A stretch of DNA of 64,000 nucleotides from contig JAISJN010000010.1 of NCBI GenBank assembly GCA_031261505.1, positions 1 to 64,000 of the forward strand, given 5' to 3'. Positions 1-9,403 of this stretch are shown in pieces. Origin of the DNA: Clostridioides sp. (lineage in GTDB: Bacteria > Bacillota > Clostridia > Peptostreptococcales > Peptostreptococcaceae). The notes below the pieces were generated by a model that was given only the letters and a program-made list of their open reading frames with translations, had not been told where the DNA came from and made no database searches. A program made the position numbers and the translations under genes. How positions within the stretch are numbered: position 1 is the first letter of the stretch; each line of letters opens with the position of its first letter.

Positions 1-346
1 TCAATGAATTCATAGATACTGCTTACTTCTTTGCGAATATGCCCAACGCTTTTTTTAATATTTCAATTTCCTCCGCCTGTTTAGCACTTTTACGAATTAA
101 TTCCTCGTATTGTTCTACAGTAATGACTTTCCCATCATCTGTTGTAGTTACTGGTTTTGATTTCCTGATCCAGTTGTTTATTGTTGATACTGAAACGGCA
201 TATTCGCTACTCAACTCGGGAATGCTTTTTCCGGCGTTGTGTAAATCTAATATTGTATTCTTGAATTCTTTTGTAAATTTATTTCTAGACACTTTAACCA
301 CTCCTTCTGGATATTATTATAAATCGTCCAGTCAAATGTGTCTACA
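1..346 (-). mobile_element. IS3-family insertion sequence, partial (5' end of the element)
   Basis: The window opens inside an insertion sequence read on the minus strand. OrfA lies at 23-301, and its upstream flank ends near 346 in a TGTAGACACATTTGAC-like terminus (minus strand). This resembles the TG...CA ends of IS3-group elements. OrfB and the other end lie outside the window. The insertion lies immediately upstream of a helicase gene that lacks its 5' part, so it may have caused that truncation. The boundary at 346 is inferred from the terminal pattern alone. Confidence 0.6.
23..301 (-). CDS. IS3-family transposase OrfA (helix-turn-helix)
   Basis: This 92-residue protein has the IS3/IS150 OrfA pattern. 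An N-terminal helix-turn-helix (about residues 8-50, with KFTKEFKNTILDLHNAGKS and a VSVSTINNWIRK recognition helix) is followed by a leucine-zipper-like coil (residues 62-90, EELIRKSAKQAEEIEILKKAL). OrfA binds the terminal repeats and is normally fused to the OrfB integrase by -1 frameshifting. An A-rich run near the 3' end (minus strand) could be the slippery site. The OrfB part is cut off by the window edge, so activity cannot be judged. Confidence 0.8.
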   Translation of the reverse strand: MVKVSRNKFTKEFKNTILDLHNAGKSIPELSSEYAVSVSTINNWIRKSKPVTTTDDGKVITVEQYEELIRKSAKQAEEIEILKKALGIFAKK

Positions 347-358
347 ATATTATACTAA

Positions 359-1740
359 CACCATACCAACAATATAAAAGATTTAGCAAACTCAAAAAAT
401 TATCTTAAAACACAAAGAGTCAATATGAATAGAAAATATGAGGCAAATGAAGCTGAAATTGTTGCTATTAATAACTCAAGTCAAAATGTTGATAAGGAAT
501 ATCATACATGGATAACTCAACAAGAAGAAATTGGAGCCTTAAGTGAAAAAATTAATGCAATTAGCAATTTAAAAAATAGTAGTGATATAAAAACATTAGA
601 TTTTACAATAGATTATGCTGATCTTCAAAAATCTGAGTTTTGGTTTGATGAAGAGTTTAGAATTATGCAAAGTGAACTGTTTATTAAGGCATTAGCTGCC
701 AGAAAACAATTTTTATATGAGAATAAAAAGCATTTAAAGATGGCAGTCTCAATTTGGAAGGAACAATCTAAATATATTTCTAAAATTAATGGTAAGAAAT
801 CAGTCCAAACGGCTTGGGAGTGGATAAACTTCGCAATTCCAGTGATTAGTACAACATTTGCAAGTTTTGGACGGATGTTTAGAAATCTTGATATTAATTC
901 ATTAAGCAATCTATTTATTGATGAAGCTGGTCAGGCGCTACCACAGGCTAGTGTGGGAGCAATTTTCAGAAGTAAACGCGTAATGGTAGTTGGAGATCCA
1001 TCACAAATTAAACCTGTTTTAACTTTAGACTCGAATATATTAAATTTGATTGCTGAAAATTATGATGTGACAGAGCGATTTGTTTCAAATGAGGCTTCAA
1101 CACAATCATTAGTAGATATAGCTAGCCAATTTGGATTTCAAAAAGATGAAGATAAATGGATTGGAATCCCACTTTGGGTTCATAGACGGTCAAATTATCC
1201 AATGTTTACAATTTCTAACGAGATTTCATATAACGGATTGATGGTTCAGGGAAAAAAAGAGGATGAAGCGAAGGAAAAGCAGAGTGGATTGATATATCTG
1301 GTACTGCTAATGATAAATTTGTCAAAGCGCAGGGAGAGTTTTTAAAAGAAGAAATTTCTATGCGTATTAAAGAAAAAGCTGAACTGGCAGATGAAATTTA
1401 TGTTATTACACCATTTAGAAACGTTGCTTATAACGTTTCTAAAGTTTTAGATGAAATACAATTTACGAAACGCTATGAAAAGGGGAAGACTATCAATGTT
1501 GGTACAGTACACACTTTCCAGGGGAAAGAAGCTAAAATTGTTTATTTTATTTTAGGTGCAGATGAAAGCAGTATTGGATCAGCAAAATGGGCAGTTTGTA
1601 AACCAAATATGATGAATGTTGCAGCAACCCGTGCTAAAGAAGAGTTCTATATTATTGGGGATAAAAAGCTATATACAACATTGGGTAGCGAAGTTGTTAA
1701 TATGACGGTTTCAATAATTGATGAGTATAACTTGAGATAA
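359..1740 (+). pseudogene. DNA2/UPF1-like SF1 helicase, truncated and frameshifted
   Basis: Two adjacent reading frames together encode the C-terminal half of a superfamily 1 helicase. The first (to 1345) has Walker B FIDEAGQALPQ and motif III VVGDPSQIKPV. The second (from about 1280 in the +1 frame to 1740) has VGTVHTFQGKEA and VAATRAKEEF (motifs V and VI). No Walker A is present because the gene is open only from 359, just after the IS end. A frameshift lies around 1250-1280, since the product continues smoothly in the other frame. Its last residues and stop codon lie inside a copy of the dispersed intergenic repeat. It is not expected to be functional. Confidence 0.85.
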
Positions 1741-1772
1741 ATATCCCCCACTGAAAGCGTTGAATCACCATT
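1728..1772 (+). repeat. Dispersed two-hairpin repeat, internally deleted copy
   Basis: This copy has the conserved left end TAACTTGAGATAAAT and the conserved right end GCGTTGAATCACCATTT. Most of both hairpins is missing, with the join at CCCCCACTGAAA. It supplies the stop codon of the helicase remnant. See the other copies at 20047 and 37274 for the full form. Confidence 0.75.
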
Positions 1773-1845
1773 TGACAAAAAGTAGCTTACTTAAAACTAT
1801 TCTATTTGCAGCAAAATCCTAAATACAAAAAGGAGTGATAAGTGG

Positions 1846-2842
1846 ATGAAATATAAGTGTGGAATCTACGGTGGTAGCTTTAATCCGCTGCACCAAGGTC
1901 ATGTAAAATGTATTATCGAAGCAGCTACAATTGTGAAAAGTTGGTAGTTGTGATTAGCCATGGTTTGAACCGTGACGAAGTTGACATCCATATTCGTTAT
2001 CGCTAGATATTTCAGCTGGTTAAGCACATTCCTCATGTAAAACTTTTTGTGCTGGAGGATACAGCCATCAGCAAAGATACATATACAGAGGAGTATTGGA
2101 AAGAGGATACAGAAAAAGTAAAAGACTTTGCAGGTGAGCCAATAGATGTAATCTTCTGTGGTGATGACTATGATGAAAATAGTTTTTGGGCAAAAGGCTA
2201 CCCAGAAGCTGAGACGATATTTCATCAACAGAAATTCGAAAAAACCCTCTTATGCACTGGGAGTGTTTGCCGAGTATTGTCCGCTCATTTTATACAAAGA
2301 AGATTCTCCTAATAGGAGGGGAAAGCACAGGAAAATCTACACTGACAATTAATCTATCAAACTTCTACAACACAAGCTATCTGGAAGAAGTCGGGAGAGA
2401 TATTTCAGAACGCTCGGGTACAGATATGTTGATGCTTCCCATCGACTTCACAGATATTTTATTACAACACAAGGCTCGCGAAATCGAGTCTATAAAGCAT
2501 AGTAACCGCTTGTTGTTTGAAGATACAGATTGCTTGACTACGCTTTTTTACCTAAATTTTTTAGTCAGTAAGGATAAGGAGCCTAATGAAAAGTTAGGAA
2601 AAGCAATAGCTGGACTAAATACATACGATTTAATATTATTTTTGGAACCTGATGTGGAATTTGTGCAGGACGGCGACCGAAGCGAACTTATCGCCGCGGA
2701 CAGGGAAAAATATAGCCAGCAAATCAAAGATTTTTATACAAATTATGGTTTTGAATTCAAGTGCATTAATGGAGATTATCAGTCACGCTTCGAACAGGCA
2801 GTTAGATTGATAGATAAAATGATCAAGGGAGACGAAGAATAA
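1846..2842 (+). pseudogene. nadR: NadR-like NMN adenylyltransferase / ribosylnicotinamide kinase, disrupted
   Basis: The sequence begins with a good ribosome site (AAGGAG at 1830) and an NMN adenylyltransferase start (MKYKCGIYGGSFNPLHQGH, the nucleotide-binding GGSFNPLHxGH motif). It ends with a P-loop kinase domain (ILLIGGESTGKST near 2300, then LEEVGRDISERSG). Intact NadR makes NAD from salvaged nicotinamide riboside. Here the frame shifts near 1943, meets an in-frame TAG near 2005 (YR*IFQ), and shifts again between about 2215 and 2255. The kinase domain alone (from about 2290) is open to 2842, but no bifunctional enzyme can be made. The pnuC remnant overlaps its stop codon, so the pair was an NAD-precursor uptake and salvage operon. 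Confidence 0.85.
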
Positions 2843-3240
2843 TGACTACCATAAAAAAGCTCATAAAAACTATGACTCTTTTTCAATAGATAGAGGTGTT
2901 AGCAGTTATTGGTTTTACGATTTATTTTGCGCTGATCGACCGTGTAAATTCGTGGTGGTATATTCTCATGAGTTCAGTTTATGCGATATGTGGTATCTTC
3001 TGTGTGGTACTTTGTGCCTCTTGTAGAAAGTCACAATATTATTGGGGTTTGCAAATATTGGTGCATACATAGTTGTGGCATGGATTTCTAAATATTATGG
3101 AGAGGTCATGCTTAATGTGCTTTATGTGGATACTCGCGGGTGACTGGATTCAAACAACTATGTGGTCTGTGTATCTACTTAATGCTTTTTATGGACTGCA
3201 TATGTGGACTAAGGTAGCGAGGAGATCAATTGAATCTTAA
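2842..3240 (+). pseudogene. pnuC: PnuC-like nicotinamide riboside transporter, disrupted
   Basis: The ATG overlaps the nadR stop (TAATG). The translation shows short hydrophobic segments typical of PnuC (VLAVIGFTIYFALIDRVNSWWY near 2896 to 2960, and VYLLNAFYGLHMWTKV near the end), but in several frames. There is a stop at codon 16, and frameshifts occur near 3050 and 3140. PnuC imports nicotinamide riboside or mononucleotide for NadR. Loss of both partners together fits relaxed selection on this route. Confidence 0.7.
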
Positions 3241-3337
3241 AGTTTGGAAGTGAAGAAAATCAGAGGAGAAATTATATGAGGTTATATTATGAACTCTAAG
3301 AACTCAATAAGTTTTATAGTATATTTGGAGGCGTGTT

Positions 3338-3500
3338 ATGACAGAACAGTTAGAAGAAATGAGCGAGTTCTTCAACAACGTGCTGAAATATATAGTAGTG
3401 TTCATCTTGGATAGTCGGCGGAATGAAAAGTAAGCAAATAGTTACCAGCATTAGGGATTCTACTTGCAAGCCACCATTGTCGTGTGGTAAAAGAAGAGAC
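3338..3500 (+). pseudogene. SAM-dependent methyltransferase remnant (N-terminal fragment)
   Basis: A ribosome site (TTTGGAGG) precedes MTEQLEEMSEFFNN. After a one-base loss at about 3383, the next frame reads RAEIYSSVHLG, and the third frame gives GGMKSKQIV. The order FFNNRAEIYxxVHLGxxGG is typical of the start of small class I methyltransferases. Only about 50 codons are recognisable, interrupted by stops. The SAM-binding core is not visible. Confidence 0.5.
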
Positions 3501-3863
3501 AATATATTTATCGTATGAATTGTTTTAAAATAAATAATAAAATGAGAAGCATATATCAAATTAAATTATCTAAATTAGATATAAAAATGCAAATAATCTA
3601 TCGTTTGAAGTAGATATTTGCCGAAATATACGGAACAATTGTATTTGACTAATATAATCAGAAAATGTATTATTAAATTATATATACTAGAAAAATGTAT
3701 TTAAATGAAACTTTATGTTTAATTATGAAACGATAGTAGTATAAAGACAAGTTTAATATGTACCTTGAAAATTAAATAAGAATATAGGCGTGGCATAGTA
3801 TGGTATTAAGATTTTTGGTATCTATTAAAAAAAAATAATCGATGAAAGATGAAGGGAGAACAA
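3501..3863 (+). promoter_or_regulatory. Noncoding region upstream of cas12a
   Basis: This AT-rich stretch has no credible gene. It holds a 15-nt palindrome at 3567-3581 (arms TATCTAA/TTAGATA) and an imperfect inverted repeat at 3589-3621 (arms GCAAATAATCTA and TAGATATTTGC around a 10-nt loop). The cas12a promoter must lie here, but several weak -10-like boxes prevent a firm call. The ribosome site AAGGGAG at 3851-3857 serves the ATG at 3864. Confidence 0.5.
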
Positions 3864-6800
3864 ATGGAGAGTAAAAATAGATTTGAAAAACTATATTCAA
3901 TACCAAAAACTTTACGTTTTGAATTAAAACCAATTGGTAAAACACTAGAGAATTTTATTAATATGGATATTAACGCAAGAGATTCATATAAGGCAGAGAT
4001 CAAAAAAGATGTTCAAAGGTTAATTGATGATAAATATAAAATTATTATTGATGAAGTTCTAGAAGATTTTTCATTTGGGGAGCTGAGATTGAAGGAATAT
4101 GAGGATAATCTTGGTGAAAAAGATAAAATAAAAAAAATAAATGAAGAATTGAAAAAAACGGTTGTTTCTCAATTTACAGATAAAAATCTCAAAATAACAT
4201 ACTTAAATGGTAAAGACGAAAAATCTGAACAATTGATTAAAGTATTGACATCAGCCGCTGTTCTAAGCATTATAGCAAATGACGAAAAAATACCAGAAAT
4301 TGACCGGACTAAAGTAAAAGAATTTGATAAGTTTTCAACTTACTTCACTAATTTTTTCGATATTCGTAAGCATATATTAGAACCAAATAATATCAATAAT
4401 TCAAGTGGTAGTGTATGTCACCGTGTTGTTGAAGATAATCTTAAAATTTATGCCAACAATATAAAAATATTAAAAAAGATAGCAGAAGAATCCGATTTTT
4501 ATCAGAATATCGATAAAACAGATAAAATAAAACGAAAAAGTTCAGAAGTAAAAGATATGATTCAGAAAATAAATAAAATTACAGATTTCAATAATTATAT
4601 ATCACAACGAGGAATAAGTGTATATAATGAAATTTTAGGTGGGGTTGCAGAATCATCTTCTCGCAAGATCCAAGGTCTAAACGAGATTATCAATTTATAT
4701 AATCAAAATAATAATCCACATAGAAAATTACCTAAGTTGAATCCTCTATACAAAATGATTTTGTCTGATGTAGAAACAGGCAGTTTTAAGTTTGAAACAA
4801 TAGAAGAAGATAAAGACTTAATTAAATTAATAAAAAGTTACCTTGATAAAGTTATAGTAAAGGAGGAGCTAGATTTTTCTAAGTTTGATCTTGAAAAGAT
4901 ATATATAAAAGAAAAAAATCTCTCGTATTTATCAAATCAAGTTACAGGAAATTGGAGAGCTGTAAGAGAATATCTTGAGAATCAATATGATGGAAAGAAT
5001 ACAGATATACTTAAAAAAGCAACAACAAATACAAAAAAAGAAACTTATGAAAAAAATCGTATCAGCTATATAGAAAAAGATTTATATACAATCGGAAGAC
5101 TCAACAGCATAGATTTGACATATAAAAAAGATAATGATGGAAATAGTATATATAAATCTATCGAAGAATATCTCACTAAAATTTATCACGAGAAAGTTTA
5201 TAGTTTCCTGGATAAAAAATCAAAATTCAGAGAAGTTAATTGGGATTTAGTAAACAATATAAAACAAGACAATAAGTCGCAAATAATAAAAGAACTACTA
5301 GACTCGGCTAAAGATATACAGCATTTATTTTCAATGTTTGAAATAGTGGATGAAACAAATCAAAAAGATGTAGAATTTTATCAATTTATGGACGAGCAAG
5401 ATAGATATTTCGGAATAAATTTAAATGCCATATACAATCAGTCACGCAACTTTTTAACTAAAAAACCTTATAAAACTAATAAATACAAGCTTAATTTTGA
5501 TAATCCAACTCTTGCAAATGGATGGGATTCTAATAAAGAAATTGATAATTCATGTTTCCTCTTAAAAAATGGAAGAGGTTACTACTTAGGTGTATGGGAA
5601 AAGACAATGAAAAGTAAAGATAAGACAGTTGAATGCGGTGATGGTAATTATGAAAAAATGACAATGGATTTCTTTAATGGTGCTAATAAAATGTTGCCGA
5701 AGATATTCTTTTCAAAGAAATTTCTCAGTAAGAACACTGTTTCGAAAGAATTTATGAACAAATATAAAGCGAAAATTCATTGTAAAGGTGAAAATTTCGA
5801 TAAAAAATATATGCATGAGTTGATTAATTACTTCAAAGACAATTTAAAAATATATGAAAAAAATGGAAGTGATAAAACTTATCAAGAAATTTTCAACTAT
5901 AGATTTTCGGATACAAAATCTTACGATAGTATAGATCAATTCTACAGAGAGGTAGAATCACAAAGTTATAAGGTGAAATTTGATAAAGTGTCAAATATCG
6001 ATCAACTTGTTAAAGATGGAAAGCTTTATCTTTTCCAAATTTGGAGCAAAGATTTTAGTATTTACTCTAAGGGGACTAAAAATCTAAATACCATTTACTT
6101 TGAAAGTTTATTCTCTAAAGAGAATTTAAAAGAAGTTGTCTATAAACTATCTGGACAAGCAGAATTATTCTATCGCCCAAAATCTGTTTATTACTCGGAA
6201 GAAAAAATGAAAAAAGGACATCATAGTGAAGATTTGAAAGATAAGTTTAACTATCCAATAATAAAAGATAGACGCTACACGGAAGATAAGTTTTTCTTCC
6301 ACTGTCCAATAGAAATTAATTTTACAAATGAAAATTTGAGCCCTAAAAAGTTAAATGAGTTAGTTAATGAAAATATGGATGATTTTGATCATATTATTGG
6401 TATTGACCGTGGAGAGCGTCATTTAATTTATTTGGTTGTAATAGATAAACAGGGAAACATCAAAGAGCAAGTAAGTATGAATAAAATCATGAGTATGTAT
6501 TCAAATGGAAATCAGGAAGTAAAAAAAGAGACAGATTATTTAGAAAAATTAAAAGGTAAGGCGGATTCACGAGATAATCAGCGTAAATCATGGGAGGAAA
6601 TTGAAACAATCAAAGAATTAAAAGAGGGTTATATTTCACAAGTTGTTAATCAAATTAGGATTTGGCAGGAAAAATACAATGCTGTAGTAATTCTTGAAAA
6701 TTTGAACTATGGGTTTAAGAATTCAAGGATTAAGGTAGAACAACAGGTATACCAAAAATTCGAATTAGCCTTAATCAAAAAATTCAATTATATAATTGAT

Positions 6801-7553
6801 AAAAAAAATACAACAACATATAATCACGGAAAGCAGTTGACAAATCCAATTAGTACATTGGATGAAATAGGATCTCAAAGTGGAATTATCTATTATATTC
6901 CTGCTTGGAATACTTCTAAAATAGACCCAACAACTGGATTTGTGAATTTGATTTATGGTAAATGGACTTCATACAAAAATGTCGAATTGACCAAGAAATT
7001 TATAACTCAAATGGATGATATTCGCTATAATGAAGAGGAAAAATACTTTGAGTTTGATGTTGATTTTTCTAAGTTTGAAGATAGATATAATAACTCGAGA
7101 ATGAAATGGACAATTTGTTCATATGGTGATAGAATAAAAACATTTAGGAATAAAGATTTGAATAACCAATGGGACAACAAACGTCTAAATTTGACAAATG
7201 AGTTTAAAAAACTATTTGGTGGAACTAAAATCAGTAAAGAAATCATCTTAGAACATACAGACAAAGAGTTTTATAAAGAATTTTTAACGTTGTTTAAATT
7301 GATGCTACAAATGCGTAATTCTATTACTGGAAGTACAAAAAGCGAAGATGACTACTTAATTTCACCGGTTAAAAATAATGAAGGAAAGTTCTTTGACAGT
7401 CGTGATAAAGGCAAAAATTATCCAGAAAATGCAGATGCAAATGGAGCTTTCAACATTGCAAGAAAGGGTCTACAACTGATTACTAAAATACAAAACCATG
7501 AAAAAAATCTAAAGATAAGTAACGAAGAGTATTTGAAATACTTACAGAAGTAG
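3864..7553 (+). CDS. cas12a: Cas12a (Cpf1), type V-A effector nuclease
   Basis: This 1229-residue protein is a full-length Cas12a: a single-protein, crRNA-guided DNA nuclease that also processes its own crRNA. It opens with the family signature LYSIPKTLRFELKPIGKTLEN. The PAM-interacting and WED segments are recognisable (LANGWDSNKEID; KMLPKIFFSKK; IIKDRRYTEDKFFFHCPIE). RuvC-I is IGIDRGERH (catalytic Asp848), RuvC-II is VILENLNYGF (Glu945), the Nuc-domain arginine lies in LMLQMRNS (Arg1151), and RuvC-III is ENADANGAFNIA (Asp1191). All nuclease residues are therefore present. The start at 3864 is chosen over 3849 because AAGGGAG lies five to six bases upstream and the family normally begins just before the RFEKLY segment. 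It is followed by cas4, cas1, cas2 and the array on the same strand. Confidence 0.97.
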   Translation: MESKNRFEKLYSIPKTLRFELKPIGKTLENFINMDINARDSYKAEIKKDVQRLIDDKYKIIIDEVLEDFSFGELRLKEYEDNLGEKDKIKKINEELKKTVVSQFTDKNLKITYLNGKDEKSEQLIKVLTSAAVLSIIANDEKIPEIDRTKVKEFDKFSTYFTNFFDIRKHILEPNNINNSSGSVCHRVVEDNLKIYANNIKILKKIAEESDFYQNIDKTDKIKRKSSEVKDMIQKINKITDFNNYISQRGISVYNEILGGVAESSSRKIQGLNEIINLYNQNNNPHRKLPKLNPLYKMILSDVETGSFKFETIEEDKDLIKLIKSYLDKVIVKEELDFSKFDLEKIYIKEKNLSYLSNQVTGNWRAVREYLENQYDGKNTDILKKATTNTKKETYEKNRISYIEKDLYTIGRLNSIDLTYKKDNDGNSIYKSIEEYLTKIYHEKVYSFLDKKSKFREVNWDLVNNIKQDNKSQIIKELLDSAKDIQHLFSMFEIVDETNQKDVEFYQFMDEQDRYFGINLNAIYNQSRNFLTKKPYKTNKYKLNFDNPTLANGWDSNKEIDNSCFLLKNGRGYYLGVWEKTMKSKDKTVECGDGNYEKMTMDFFNGANKMLPKIFFSKKFLSKNTVSKEFMNKYKAKIHCKGENFDKKYMHELINYFKDNLKIYEKNGSDKTYQEIFNYRFSDTKSYDSIDQFYREVESQSYKVKFDKVSNIDQLVKDGKLYLFQIWSKDFSIYSKGTKNLNTIYFESLFSKENLKEVVYKLSGQAELFYRPKSVYYSEEKMKKGHHSEDLKDKFNYPIIKDRRYTEDKFFFHCPIEINFTNENLSPKKLNELVNENMDDFDHIIGIDRGERHLIYLVVIDKQGNIKEQVSMNKIMSMYSNGNQEVKKETDYLEKLKGKADSRDNQRKSWEEIETIKELKEGYISQVVNQIRIWQEKYNAVVILENLNYGFKNSRIKVEQQVYQKFELALIKKFNYIIDKKNTTTYNHGKQLTNPISTLDEIGSQSGIIYYIPAWNTSKIDPTTGFVNLIYGKWTSYKNVELTKKFITQMDDIRYNEEEKYFEFDVDFSKFEDRYNNSRMKWTICSYGDRIKTFRNKDLNNQWDNKRLNLTNEFKKLFGGTKISKEIILEHTDKEFYKEFLTLFKLMLQMRNSITGSTKSEDDYLISPVKNNEGKFFDSRDKGKNYPENADANGAFNIARKGLQLITKIQNHEKNLKISNEEYLKYLQK

Positions 7554-7559
7554 TGAAGC

Positions 7560-7588
7560 GTAGGTTACTCTTTATTAGAGTAACCTAC
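7560..7588 (+). terminator. Stem-loop between cas12a and cas4
   Basis: A perfect 12-bp inverted repeat (GTAGGTTACTCT and its complement) with a 5-nt loop starts seven bases after the cas12a stop and is followed by ATATTTT. It could be a leaky terminator or RNA-processing site that lowers expression of the adaptation genes relative to the effector. The T-run is short, so termination would be partial. Confidence 0.6.
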
Positions 7589-7607
7589 ATATTTTGGAGG
7601 TAAATAT

Positions 7608-8180
7608 ATGGAGATGATTTTAAAAATATCGAATTTAAATGATTTTATTTTTTGCCCAGCTTCAATATATTATCATGGTATGTATGAAGATGTAGAAAGA
7701 AATGTTTATCAAGAAAAGGCTCAATTAGCAGGAACTTTTGCCCATAAAACAGTGGATAAAGGCAAGTATTCAACAAGAAAAGATATATTACAAGGAATTG
7801 AAGTATATTCTGAAAGGTATAAAATACAAGGAAAAATTGACATATATGAGGGAAACACTAAAACGTTGATCGAGCGAAAAAACAAAATAACAACTATTTA
7901 CGATGGTTATATTTTTCAAATATATGCTCAATATTACGGAATGACAGAAATGGGGTATGAAATAGAAAAGCTTAAAATCTACAGTTTTTCAGATAACAAG
8001 ACATATCCAATAAAGCTTCCAGATGATGATTTGGAAATGAAGAAGAAATTTGAAAATCTGTTTGAGGCGATAAACACGTTTGAACTTTCAGAATTCAGGC
8101 AGAACAATATTGAGAAATGTAAAAGATGTATATACGCCCCATTATGTGTTCAAGGAGGAGAAAATGTTAACGGAGTCTAA
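7608..8180 (+). CDS. cas4: Cas4 (type V-A adaptation nuclease)
   Basis: This 190-residue RecB-family nuclease carries the Fe-S cysteines expected of Cas4: one near the N-terminus (FIFCPASIYYH) and three at the C-terminus (CKRCIYAPLC). The RecB-type active site is visible as GKIDIYE and LIERKNK. Cas4 trims prespacers and helps select PAM-matched ones for Cas1-Cas2. A GGAGG at 7596 fits the ATG at 7608; the ATG two codons later is possible. The 3' end overlaps cas1 by 17 bases, indicating translational coupling. Confidence 0.93.
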   Translation: MEMILKISNLNDFIFCPASIYYHGMYEDVERNVYQEKAQLAGTFAHKTVDKGKYSTRKDILQGIEVYSERYKIQGKIDIYEGNTKTLIERKNKITTIYDGYIFQIYAQYYGMTEMGYEIEKLKIYSFSDNKTYPIKLPDDDLEMKKKFENLFEAINTFELSEFRQNNIEKCKRCIYAPLCVQGGENVNGV

Positions 8181-9144
8181 TTTCAAAGCACGAAAAGTTG
8201 TGGTTGTTTTTGCAAATCAAGGTCAAAAGATCAAATTCAAAAATGACAATATAGTAGTGACCGACAAAGAAGGAAAAATATTACTTCAATTTACCTGTTA
8301 TAGAATATTTATGATTTACATCATTGGCGGATTCACGATAACTACGGGTATAGTGGAGCGTGCGAAAAAATTTGGAATTTCGATTTGTTTTATGACAGCA
8401 GGATTTAAATACTATGAATCACTGAATTATTTTACTAGAGGTAATACATTGCTGGTTTCTAAACAATATAATTGTCCGAATTCTGAAGAGATAGCAAAGT
8501 TGATTATAAAAAATAAAATCAGAAACCAGCGAAAAACATTACTAAGTACTCGTAAAAAAGAGGTAAAAGAAGGTGTTTCAATGCTAGATGAAGCCTTACT
8601 TAGATTAAATGAAGATAATCTCACAATAGCTAAGATCATGGGCATAGAGGGTACAGCAGCTAAAGTTTATTTCAATAGAATATTCAATGTAGTTGATTGG
8701 AATGGACGACAACCGAGGATAAAAAGGGATATTATAAATTTATTACTAGATATTGGATACACAGTTTTATTTAATTATATCGACGCTATAGCTTCGATTT
8801 ATGGTTTTGATGTTTATAAAGGCAATTTACATCAAGAGTTTTACAATAGGAAATCTTTGATCTGTGATTTTGTGGAACCATTTAGGGTTATTGTAGATAA
8901 AAAAATAAGAAACATGTATGCTTTAAATCAAATTAAAGAAGAAGATTTTAAATGTATTCATGGTAAGTGGAATCTTAATTATAAATCATCGACAAATTAT
9001 ACAGTTGAATTTATTACAGAGACAAATAAGTATTCTGTATCAATTTTCAGATTCGTACAGAGTTATTATAGATGGTTTACGAAAGACAGTACCAATACAG
9101 AAAATTTCCCATCTGCGGAGGTGTACAAAAATGATCCTAATTAG
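8164..9144 (+). CDS. cas1: Cas1 (type V-A integrase)
   Basis: This 326-residue Cas1 integrates new spacers with Cas2. The family catalytic residues are visible: Glu162 in IMGIEGTAAKVYF, His223 in GNLHQEFYNRKS and Glu238 in CDFVEPFR. The ATG at 8164 is chosen because AAGGAGGAG precedes it by a few bases inside the end of cas4; an upstream in-frame extension would overlap cas4 by 100 bases with no ribosome site. The 3' end overlaps cas2 by 14 bases. It is clearly different in sequence from the second Cas1 at 17693. Confidence 0.95.
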   Translation: MLTESNFKARKVVVVFANQGQKIKFKNDNIVVTDKEGKILLQFTCYRIFMIYIIGGFTITTGIVERAKKFGISICFMTAGFKYYESLNYFTRGNTLLVSKQYNCPNSEEIAKLIIKNKIRNQRKTLLSTRKKEVKEGVSMLDEALLRLNEDNLTIAKIMGIEGTAAKVYFNRIFNVVDWNGRQPRIKRDIINLLLDIGYTVLFNYIDAIASIYGFDVYKGNLHQEFYNRKSLICDFVEPFRVIVDKKIRNMYALNQIKEEDFKCIHGKWNLNYKSSTNYTVEFITETNKYSVSIFRFVQSYYRWFTKDSTNTENFPSAEVYKNDPN

Positions 9145-9403
9145 TTATGATATTTCAGATAATAAACTTAGAACTAAATTCAATAAGTATATTCGAAAAT
9201 ATGGTCATATGTTACAGTACAGTGTTTACGAGATAAGTAATAGTGAAAATATGCTAGATAAAATTGAATTTAACATTGTCAGCAAATGGGAAAAACTATT
9301 TGGAGAAGAAGATAGCGTGATGATAATAAAAACGAGTAAAAATTGCAAAATTCAGCGTTTCGGCTATGAAAAACATGCAAATGATGATATAATAATAGTA
9401 TAA
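9131..9403 (+). CDS. cas2: Cas2 (type V-A)
   Basis: This 90-residue Cas2 has the ferredoxin-like fold start MILISYDISDNKLRTKF, whose Asp is the usual metal-site position, and the conserved QYSVYEI segment. It forms the dimeric core of the Cas1-Cas2 integrase. The ribosome site GCGGAGG at 9116 lies inside cas1 and supports the ATG at 9131. A longer upstream frame is just overlap with cas1. Confidence 0.93.
   Translation: MILISYDISDNKLRTKFNKYIRKYGHMLQYSVYEISNSENMLDKIEFNIVSKWEKLFGEEDSVMIIKTSKNCKIQRFGYEKHANDDIIIV

Noticed and set aside
2049-2352. Two short overlapping frames as separate genes
   Set aside because: They are fragments of the frameshifted nadR gene.
3501-3863. A tracrRNA gene for the V-A locus
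   Set aside because: Cas12a needs no tracrRNA, and no anti-repeat matching the handle was seen here.
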